Positions 1 to 5,453 of a DNA stretch of 5,453 nt are shown in pieces. The notes beneath the pieces were generated by a model. The model saw only the letters and a list, made by a program, of their open reading frames with translations. It made no database searches and had not been told where the DNA came from. Source of the stretch: Alphaproteobacteria bacterium (GTDB lineage Bacteria; Pseudomonadota; Alphaproteobacteria; RUG11792); assembly GCA_017450545.1 (NCBI GenBank), contig JAFSTL010000108.1, forward strand, positions 1 through 5,453, in the 5' to 3' direction. Each line of letters starts with the position of its first letter. The first letter of the stretch is position 1. The position numbers and the translations under genes are program-made.

Positions 1-104
1 GGCGAAAAAAACAAACTTAATGCTTTTTCTTTTTGGCGTAAAAGTTCATAATAAAATGCTTGAAATCCATGAACTACAGCACTTTCACTTGCCTTAAAAC
101 TCAT
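1..104 (-). CDS. tssL: Probable TssL (DotU-family) N-terminus, partial
   Basis: The reading frame starts at the ATG at 104-102 and stays open to the left edge, giving 34 residues that begin MSFKASESAVVHGFQAFYYE and continue with a charged LLRQKEKAL stretch. Its ATG overlaps the TGA of tssK in an ATGA, so the two are very likely translationally coupled in one operon. TssL is an inner-membrane T6SS protein that with TssJ and TssM forms the trans-envelope complex on which the TssK baseplate docks. tssL commonly follows tssK, and an amphipathic, aromatic-rich start before the DotU domain would fit. The fragment is too short to show any domain, so the gene is well supported as coding but its name rests mainly on position. 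Another T6SS component remains possible. Confidence 0.5.
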   Translation of the reverse strand, partial: MSFKASESAVVHGFQAFYYELLRQKEKALSLFFS

Positions 105-1477
105 TTACATCCCCCGTTTATTGTCTGAGTTTTGCGTGGAATGTATAGCATTATTTCTGTTGGAGTGGCATTCGTTTTATTTCCGGGATTGAATATATGC
201 AAATTTTCCTCACCTGTTACAAAATTTTTATCTATTTCTATCTCGAATAGAACAACACCTACTCCAGGCAAAATTCGTGCGACCATATCTTGTCCTAAAA
301 GCTGTCGTTTACATCCTTTTATTCGCTTGTTTCTAACTTTTTCTAATGCGGAATCTGACACTATTATAGCATCATTCATCCAAAGCTCCACATCCGAAAC
401 AACAGCATTTTCGGATCTGACTCCAATAAATAACTTGTTGTTTAAAGAATTTTCAATGTCTTCAAGAGACATATAACGATAAAAGAAACGTTCTTTTCTT
501 TTGAAAGATGAAACAGCGAAGCCACGCTCTATGGATGATATGTAATGTTCTATTAAATTTATTACATTGTAAAGACAAGAATCTATATCGTTATGATTAT
601 AAGGCATCATAACAGGAATTATATCAGTTGGAATTAAAACAGAAACAGCGCCTAAAACGCGTGACAATTCCTGATAAAGTTCGTATGGGCGTATTTCGTT
701 GCTATAAACCAATGCCTCAAGTCCTGGCATGACAGTTATTATTTGTTCTAAAATCTGTTTGGCATCAAAAATCGAAGTATCAGATGCAGAATATTTCATC
801 TTTTCAGATAAATAGACTGCTTTTTCCCGGATAGAAATAGCTAAACGTTCACACCTTTCCCAGAGTGGAAAGTGTCTTTCTATGAAAAAACAAGGTGGTG
901 TCCAATTTTTAATTTGATAAACTCCGTCTAATCTGATTATTTTGCACAATGGAAATCCTATGCAAAGCTCAGGAATATTATCGCCTGCATACAAAAATGC
1001 ATTAGGAAACAAACGCGGTATTCGTATCTCATTCTCTTTTATATTGTCGTCTGAAACCAAATCGCCATCAATGGAATAGTATCTTGCTGGACTCCCCAAA
1101 ATTGGAGATATATCGTCTGAACTTTCTGCTATAGCCAAATATAGTGTGCATTCAGTTTGTCCACTTTGCATAACCGCCTTTAAATTTATTTCGAGTGGCT
1201 TTAAATTATTTGTTGAAGGAAAATAACTGAAAATCAATCCGTCCGGAAATACTGCCTCAATTTCGCGAATTCTGTATATTCCCTCACTTAGCGCGACTGC
1301 ATCAGTTCGCAGATGTCTCACTCCGAAATGATTTGATGAAAGCAATTTCAGCTGGCTTGCCAACACGCGAAAGTTACGAAGATCATTCTGCTGAAAATGA
1401 TGCTGTGACAAAAGCATACCTTCATGCCAGTTTATGTTATGTGGAATGGGAATGACCTTTTTTTTGCCATTTGCCAT
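101..1477 (-). CDS. tssK: Type VI secretion baseplate protein TssK
   Basis: The 458-residue product is near the usual TssK length of about 445-450. Family hallmarks are visible: an N-terminal block INWHEGMLLSQHHFQQ (residues 15-30), matching the I-W-x-EGM-x(4)-QHFQQ signature; RPYELYQELSRVLG (263-276), matching the central HPxxLYxELxRLxG helix; and YNHNDIDSCLYNVINLIEHY (293-312), matching the Y-x-H-x-D-x(3)-F segment. TssK is a trimeric cytoplasmic protein linking the T6SS baseplate (TssE/F/G, VgrG) to the TssJLM membrane complex through its C-terminal domain. The ATG at 1477 is chosen because it leaves the expected short lead before the signature; the ribosome binding site is weak (ACGAG, 1483-1487 on this strand). 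The stop overlaps the next gene's ATG. No frameshift or truncation is seen, so the apparatus gene looks functional. Assignment to TssK is confident. Confidence 0.93.
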   Translation of the reverse strand: MANGKKKVIPIPHNINWHEGMLLSQHHFQQNDLRNFRVLASQLKLLSSNHFGVRHLRTDAVALSEGIYRIREIEAVFPDGLIFSYFPSTNNLKPLEINLKAVMQSGQTECTLYLAIAESSDDISPILGSPARYYSIDGDLVSDDNIKENEIRIPRLFPNAFLYAGDNIPELCIGFPLCKIIRLDGVYQIKNWTPPCFFIERHFPLWERCERLAISIREKAVYLSEKMKYSASDTSIFDAKQILEQIITVMPGLEALVYSNEIRPYELYQELSRVLGAVSVLIPTDIIPVMMPYNHNDIDSCLYNVINLIEHYISSIERGFAVSSFKRKERFFYRYMSLEDIENSLNNKLFIGVRSENAVVSDVELWMNDAIIVSDSALEKVRNKRIKGCKRQLLGQDMVARILPGVGVVLFEIEIDKNFVTGEENLHIFNPGNKTNATPTEIMLYIPRKTQTINGGCK

Positions 1478-1615
1478 ATTTCACTCGTCTTTTTCACTAT
1501 ACCCAGGCAACGCATGCGTACATTCTACAGGAATTTTGAAAAATTTGATATAAATTTGCTACTATTCATTTGTGCCATTTCACAAAATCGCGACGCTTGC
1601 GTTCAATTATGAACA
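1478..1615. other. Intergenic gap before tssK with three inverted repeats
   Basis: This 138-base gap separates the deubiquitinase stop from the tssK start; both genes read leftwards. It holds three short dyads: GTTCA-ATTA-TGAAC at 1601-1614, TTTGTG-N6-CACAAA at 1569-1586, and the 10-base palindrome ACGCATGCGT at 1510-1519. None is followed by a T-run on the minus strand, so I see no intrinsic terminator and read-through into tssK is possible. A weak minus-strand -10 candidate, TAGAAT (1527-1522), lies just upstream of the 10-base palindrome, but it has no good -35. Whether tssK has its own promoter is unresolved. Confidence 0.45.
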
Positions 1616-3181
1616 TTATTTATCTATTCGCTCATACATCAATATATATGCATCCTTTTTGTTTATATCTGTTATTTTTCTTACCTTAGAGTCATTGGCT
1701 TCATATGCTTGTCCATTTTTTGCATAAGCTTCGGTCCAGTAGTGTCCAGCATCCGGCGACCCATAATGAACTACCCATGCCCGCAATTTGTATCTTTTTT
1801 CTATTATCTTTAACTCATCTGGACATATTACTTTCTCGTCATTCTTTCTCTTATTATAGTCCCATATTGTTTTCCCTTCCTTATCTTTTCCGGTTTGTTT
1901 CGCCTCTACTATGAATCTTTTTAGTTGTATAAGCAATATCTCTGGCAATTCCCAGTATTTTAGCGCTTTCTTGTGTTTCGTCTTTGTTTTGCATTCATTA
2001 CATTCCATCTCCTCATCAGTATTTTCAATTATTTCGTATTCATCAATATTTTCCTTTAATTGATCGTGTTTTATCGCACATTGAAGTATATTATTACTTT
2101 CAAGTGAAGCTCTTGGTTTTTGGCATTTTTCGCATAAAAGCAGACAGACGTCACGTCGACGTACCAAGCTGCCTATAGTGCTACTCGCCCTTATTCTTTC
2201 ATCTATTTGTGCTTTCTCCTCGTAATTGGTCGTATTTTTTTTATCTTTCTTCAATTCATCTTCTTTCTCATCGTCTATCAAACGATCTAGCAGTGAAGTT
2301 AAAATCTCTTCCGCATCTTGCATATTCGAAGTGGTCCAGTCCTCATGATTCGTCAATCTCCATATTTCTTTCTTCCCATCGGTTATTTTCGCTTCGTCTT
2401 TATCGGGTTTTGCAATTTCTGTGAAAAACTTGTTCAATTCTATTGCTACGCCATTCTTCTTCGATTTACTTAACTCCTTAATTGCATTCCTAAACTTTTC
2501 AGAACTATATAACATTTGTATGATGGCATTGAAATAGCAAGTGCAGCCTTCGTTTTTTATACCCCGTGGTAATAACGGTTCATTATTTGACGCTACTGTA
2601 ATGTTATCTCTCACAGATTTTATAAAATCATAAAGTCTTAAATCATTCATATATTGCTTGATATCATTACCAGCTTCATTTATTATCCATGAATATGCGC
2701 TATATTTCTTTTTTAATTTGGTTACAGTGGTAGATACTGATTTATCACTCACATCTCCATTTTGATTTACTATATAATTCAACGTATTCATCAAAACAAC
2801 ATAATTCCAATTTGATTTATCATATAAGTCTCTTGTTTTAAAACCTTCATCTGTATCGAATTCCATAACATCGCCAGCACTATTGTAACGTGCCGATTTT
2901 TCGTATACGTTGATATTGTTAAATGCTCTGCACATCTCAGAAAGAATAACTGTATTAATAGATTCTTTATATAATTTATCTTTTGTCCAATTCGCTCGTG
3001 GGCTCAAACTTCCTACATGCTTTCTGTACCGGTCTGTCAAATACTGTATGCTCTTAGCGTTATCTTGATACGATTCCCGTATCTCTATATCCTTGTCCAA
3101 AGACGCAATATCTAATTCACTTGCACACAAGTTTGTTATCTGTAAGATAACCGTCATATTAGCAACTAAAACCTGTCTCAA
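1616..3181 (-). CDS. Ubiquitin-specific protease (USP/UCH, peptidase C19) with N-terminal effector module
   Basis: A 521-residue protein with a complete eukaryotic-type USP deubiquitinase domain (about residues 205-519), predicted to cleave ubiquitin from host proteins. The Cys box GIKNEGCTCYFNAIIQML (207-224) has oxyanion Asn210 and nucleophile Cys215. It is followed by QDAEEILTSLLDRL (288-301), two Cys pairs of the fingers zinc ribbon (C350/C353 and C394/C397), ELPEILLIQLKRF (411-423), and a His box VVHYGSPDAGHYW (470-482) with catalytic His480. Asn496-Asp497 completes the triad and AYILMYER (511-518) is the usual USP ending. Residues about 26-200 form a separate region homologous to the N-terminus of the large protein at 3912-5453. 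The start is uncertain: TTG at 3181, or more likely ATG at 3157 (residue 9). No clear signal peptide is seen. Its role as a secreted, perhaps T6SS-delivered, effector is inferred from the substrate and from neighbouring tssK. Confidence 0.92.
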   Translation of the reverse strand: MRQVLVANMTVILQITNLCASELDIASLDKDIEIRESYQDNAKSIQYLTDRYRKHVGSLSPRANWTKDKLYKESINTVILSEMCRAFNNINVYEKSARYNSAGDVMEFDTDEGFKTRDLYDKSNWNYVVLMNTLNYIVNQNGDVSDKSVSTTVTKLKKKYSAYSWIINEAGNDIKQYMNDLRLYDFIKSVRDNITVASNNEPLLPRGIKNEGCTCYFNAIIQMLYSSEKFRNAIKELSKSKKNGVAIELNKFFTEIAKPDKDEAKITDGKKEIWRLTNHEDWTTSNMQDAEEILTSLLDRLIDDEKEDELKKDKKNTTNYEEKAQIDERIRASSTIGSLVRRRDVCLLLCEKCQKPRASLESNNILQCAIKHDQLKENIDEYEIIENTDEEMECNECKTKTKHKKALKYWELPEILLIQLKRFIVEAKQTGKDKEGKTIWDYNKRKNDEKVICPDELKIIEKRYKLRAWVVHYGSPDAGHYWTEAYAKNGQAYEANDSKVRKITDINKKDAYILMYERIDK

Positions 3182-3197
3182 TGTCGTAGTTCTCCAT
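3158..3197 (-). other. Short leader ORF overlapping the deubiquitinase start
   Basis: An ATG at 3197-3195 lies six bases after AGAGGG (3209-3204), the best ribosome binding site upstream of the deubiquitinase. It opens a 12-codon frame, MENYDIETGFSC, whose TAA ends one base before the ATG at 3157 that starts the deubiquitinase frame at residue 9. Either this is a coupled leader peptide feeding ribosomes to the downstream ATG, or it is the true gene start and a frameshift has separated it from the main frame. The sequence alone does not decide between these. Confidence 0.35.
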
Positions 3198-3217
3198 CGT
3201 CTACCCTCTTACTTACA

Positions 3218-3246
3218 AGTATACACGTTTTCTCATTTCATTGCAA
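3218..3246 (-). promoter_or_regulatory. Sigma70-type promoter for the deubiquitinase gene
   Basis: On the minus strand, TTGCAA (3246-3241) and TATACT (3223-3218) are separated by exactly 17 bases. Transcription would start near 3211, almost at the AGAGGG ribosome binding site, giving a very short 5' leader. The -35 box is one of two TTGCAA boxes lying 8 bases apart, the other serving the plus strand, so two RNA polymerases would compete for this site. Confidence 0.6.
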
Positions 3247-3254
3247 TAGCCTAA

Positions 3255-3283
3255 TTGCAATTTTGAAAAAAATGCGATATACT
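3255..3283 (+). promoter_or_regulatory. Sigma70-type promoter for the plus-strand pseudogene
   Basis: TTGCAA (3255-3260) and TATACT (3278-3283), again with 17 bases between them, give the same core hexamers as the divergent minus-strand promoter. The site lies about 38 bases upstream of an ATG at 3322 that has AAGGAG at 3307-3312. The promoter appears intact although the gene it serves is broken, so it may still drive a transcript antisense to nothing else annotated here. Confidence 0.55.
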
Positions 3284-3321
3284 GAAAATAGTAAGAATGT
3301 TTTTCTAAGGAGAAAAAGAAA

Positions 3322-3901
3322 ATGCTGAATAGGTTAGGTAAAAACCAAGTATTCGGGGAGGCATTTAGATAAAGCAGTATTAGCATTATCTGCATTAACG
3401 CAAAGCAGTATAGCTCAATAGGAATACTTAAGCACATAGGATGCGTTGAATGGTTTGCAATCAGATAAGCTGGCGAATAATCGCTAATAACGCAATAGTT
3501 GATGCAAAAGAAGGCAGCTGGATTACTGATGAGTATTATGGCGATTTTATACGTAATGTTATTGTCAAATAATCGAAAGAAACGAATTTGCAGGTAAAAC
3601 GGCTGCAGATATTATAACATTCGATGTTGATACAAAAACTTATACGGCTGAAAACTGTAATGCAGTTGTTTTGTGTCTCTTAATACATGACTATACTTGC
3701 GAATATAAAACAAAAGGTGAATGCGATACGGAGCGGTTACTTAATGAAGTCGATATGCGAATAAAAAACGAATGCAAAGCAATAAACAATATAGATGATA
3801 CAGTAAAAGATGCTGTAAAGGATATAAAAGAATATGCAACAAACACTGTCAGAGTTGAATGCGCAAACATGTGCGGAGGCAAGCCCTCCGTACAGCAATA
3901 A
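3322..3901 (+). pseudogene. Degraded gene for a small cysteine-containing protein, family unknown
   Basis: Protein-like sequence on the plus strand is split over several frames. ATG 3322, well placed after AAGGAG (3307-3312), reads MLNRLGKNQVFGEAFR to a stop. The next frame from 3365 reads LDKAVLALSALTQSSIAQ and then has TAG stops at 3419 and 3437. A third frame at 3486-3569 reads NNAIVDAKEGSWITDEYYGD onward. The last frame, open from 3557, gives about 110 residues to TAA 3899-3901, including ITFDVDTKTYTAENCNAVV, a lysine/aspartate-rich helical stretch and about six cysteines. Joined, these would make a protein near 190 residues. The LALSALTQSSIAQ stretch could be the remnant of an export signal, which is inference. 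I do not recognise the family. The combination of three frames and two in-frame stops with an intact promoter argues for decay rather than chance. Confidence 0.6.
3874..3890. repeat. GC-rich hairpin at the end of the pseudogene
   Basis: CGGAGG-CAAGC-CCTCCG forms a perfect 6-base-pair stem with a 5-base loop inside the last codons of the broken plus-strand gene. No T-run follows it on either strand, so it is not a classical intrinsic terminator, though it may stabilise RNA ends. Confidence 0.4.
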
Positions 3902-3925
3902 AAGCCCCTCACTATATTTGAGGCT
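3895..3925 (-). terminator. Probable intrinsic terminator of the large minus-strand gene
   Basis: Read on the minus strand, AGCCTCA (3925-3919) pairs with TGAGGGGCT (3911-3903) with a two-base bulge and a 7-base loop. It is followed by TTTTATT. The upstream arm lies in the final codons of the gene and its TAG stop falls in the loop/downstream arm. On the plus strand no T-run follows, so the signal acts on leftward transcripts only. Confidence 0.5.
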
Positions 3926-5453
3926 CTTCCCACAACCAACTGTTCATAATGTACGACAAATCCACTCCCTCTCCATTTGTTTGTGCGTTGCCTGGACACC
4001 GTTTTCTATATCCATCAGCTGTATAGCCCAATCCGTTCAGATTTAGAGCGTCCCTCATCGTTTGATAGGTATTTAACATACGCGGATACATATACTTTTC
4101 ATTATCAAGCGACCCATAGCCTTCATCGAACCATCTCTTAACAATTTCACATATTTCGTCAATCATTTTATTATCTGGAATTAAGTTGAGCGCCCTGGAA
4201 ACTTTGTTTATCTCTTTGTCAATTTTCTGTATTCTAAGTGCTAATTTCGTTTCCTTCGTTTGTTCAAGGTCGCGCAGTGCACTTTTGCAAAGATATACTA
4301 CTTGGTTACCAATTTTACTTATCGTCTCACATTGCTCGATTTTTCTTTGCAAATCAACATTATTCATCAAATCTAAATCCTTGCCAGATTCATTAAAATA
4401 CTTTATCTTTTGTAGAGTCGATTCAAGGATCTCGTCCTCTTTAAAAACATACGCCACATTGATATCTGCTTTTATCCTGCCAACAGACATCCCGTATAAA
4501 CCATAAAAGAAATCGCTGTTGTTGCAACCTAAATCTAAATCTGTATTGTACCAAGAACTAATATTATTTATTGTTGCGTCTATTTCCTCACACTTCATTA
4601 CTCCATCTTCCTTGTTTAACGGCCAAACACGACGATATTGCTTAAAAATTGATTCTGGATCGTCTGGCAGATCTATACATACCATTAGATACGCCTGTTT
4701 AAGTTCCTTATCGTGTTTTATAGGCGTCAATCTTAATTTATGGATACCATTAAGCCGACATATCATACTCAGATATTTACTGTCATCAACGCCACCAAAA
4801 TTTTCATCTAGGTTAGATATAAAAGTTTTCAATTCTGCAACTGACTTATCTTTATATGTGTCTTCATTCTTGAATATTGGTGATTTTATATTTGCAGCAT
4901 CTATTCTAACGCACCTTAGCTCATCGAGGTATTGAACTAAGTCCAGTTTTTCGCTATATGCTTTTATATCATCATACGCTTTGTTGATGTCCTTTGCGTA
5001 TTTGCCGTAATCATACGTATATCCATTCTCCTTCGTTGCTTGCAGCATAACATCCTTAGTTTCGCCTAATATCCCGTTAAAAAGCTTTGCTTTTGCTTCT
5101 TTTGAATGAGGTTTAAGCGTATTCGACAAAAATCTATCCAAAAAATTTATCAAGAAGACATAATTCCAATTAGCATCGGTATATTTCGACGGATTAGTTC
5201 CAACACATTCGATCATTCTTCCATCAAACTTGTTGTATGTCACCATATCATTCGTGATATTGAAAAAGCAACGAGCGATCTCTGTCGGAATCACTTTCAA
5301 TACAGTTTCTCCGTAATTCTCGCTGTCCCACCTTGTTATCTCATCAACAATTCCTTTTTGGCGATTCTGTAGCCTTATTTTAGCCAAATGAGCATTCCAA
5401 TGTTGCCTAAAAACTTCAGACGCTATCGCTCTGGAAGTATCATCGAGAGTCCA
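3912..5453 (-). CDS. Large protein sharing the deubiquitinase's N-terminal module; C-terminus unknown; 5' partial
   Basis: The frame is open to the right edge, giving 513 residues from the edge to TAG 3914-3912. A TTG at 5387 is an unlikely start because homology to the deubiquitinase continues upstream of it. Counting from the edge, residues about 2-190 align with deubiquitinase residues about 27-200. Matching blocks are W42 plus YGETVLKVIPTEIARCFFNI (47-66), ANWNYVFLINFLDRF (94-108) and DIKAYSEKLDLVQYLDELR (162-180). If the layouts agree, only some 25-30 residues are missing. The remaining ~320 residues contain no USP motif and nothing I recognise. They include a long, probably helical and coiled-coil-like stretch (about 340-422) and an ending rich in Gly, Tyr and Trp. 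A second effector with a different activity is the natural inference. It is followed by a likely terminator, so it is transcribed separately from the deubiquitinase. Confidence 0.88.
   Translation of the reverse strand, partial: WTLDDTSRAIASEVFRQHWNAHLAKIRLQNRQKGIVDEITRWDSENYGETVLKVIPTEIARCFFNITNDMVTYNKFDGRMIECVGTNPSKYTDANWNYVFLINFLDRFLSNTLKPHSKEAKAKLFNGILGETKDVMLQATKENGYTYDYGKYAKDINKAYDDIKAYSEKLDLVQYLDELRCVRIDAANIKSPIFKNEDTYKDKSVAELKTFISNLDENFGGVDDSKYLSMICRLNGIHKLRLTPIKHDKELKQAYLMVCIDLPDDPESIFKQYRRVWPLNKEDGVMKCEEIDATINNISSWYNTDLDLGCNNSDFFYGLYGMSVGRIKADINVAYVFKEDEILESTLQKIKYFNESGKDLDLMNNVDLQRKIEQCETISKIGNQVVYLCKSALRDLEQTKETKLALRIQKIDKEINKVSRALNLIPDNKMIDEICEIVKRWFDEGYGSLDNEKYMYPRMLNTYQTMRDALNLNGLGYTADGYRKRCPGNAQTNGEGVDLSYIMNSWLWEEPQI

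Noticed and set aside
132..476. Plus-strand reading frame opposite tssK
   Set aside because: It is a shadow of the clearly coding tssK frame.
1569..1586. CRP binding site
   Set aside because: The half-sites TGTG/CACA are two bases closer together than in the CRP consensus; kept only as a dyad.
3110..3181. Signal peptide at the deubiquitinase N-terminus
   Set aside because: The hydrophobic stretch VLVANMTVILQI is short and lacks a charged lead and a clear cleavage site, and the true start is uncertain.
3213..3437. Hydrophobic 74-residue minus-strand reading frame
   Set aside because: It runs antisense across the pseudogene start and the divergent promoters, with no support beyond being open.
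3671..3901. Independent 76-residue plus-strand gene starting at TTG 3671
   Set aside because: The same frame is open back to 3557 with protein-like sequence and there is no ribosome binding site at 3671; it is the tail of the broken gene from 3322.
3912..5387. TTG at 5387 as the true start of the right-hand large gene
   Set aside because: The frame stays open to the window edge, and the upstream codons align with the deubiquitinase N-terminal region, so the gene starts outside the window.

Overview
This AT-rich window carries one end of a type VI secretion system (T6SS) gene set and, on the same strand, two large proteins that look like modular effectors. The best reading is a host-associated proteobacterium, probably living with or inside eukaryotic cells. 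TssK is of the classical proteobacterial T6SS kind, one neighbour is a complete eukaryotic-type ubiquitin-specific protease (USP), and a decaying pseudogene sits between the effectors. The sequence does not let me name the genus; an alpha- or gammaproteobacterial symbiont is a guess.

Layout, left to right, with all intact genes on the minus strand. At 1-104 is the start of a gene running off the left edge, probably tssL (DotU). Its ATG overlaps the tssK stop in an ATGA. At 101-1477 is tssK, a baseplate protein. At 1478-1615 is a 138-base gap with three short inverted repeats and no convincing terminator. At 1616-3181 is a USP-fold deubiquitinase with Cys box, zinc-ribbon cysteines, His box and C-terminal USP motif all present, preceded by a roughly 200-residue N-terminal region. 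At 3182-3321 is a divergent promoter region in which both strands carry TTGCAA-17-TATACT. At 3322-3901 on the plus strand is a broken gene (frameshifts and stops) with promoter and ribosome binding site still visible. At 3912-5453 is a second large protein, open through the right edge, ending in a likely terminator.

The main result is that the N-terminal region of the deubiquitinase and that of the second large protein are homologous, while their C-terminal parts differ. This is the pattern expected of a polymorphic effector family: a common N-terminal module for delivery, chaperone binding or targeting, joined to exchangeable catalytic domains. Since bacteria generally lack ubiquitin, the USP domain should act in a eukaryotic host, and no immunity-like gene lies next to either protein. 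Proximity to tssK-tssL suggests, but does not prove, T6SS delivery. A caution comes from Burkholderia pseudomallei, whose deubiquitinase TssM is encoded beside a T6SS cluster but has been reported to be exported by type II secretion.
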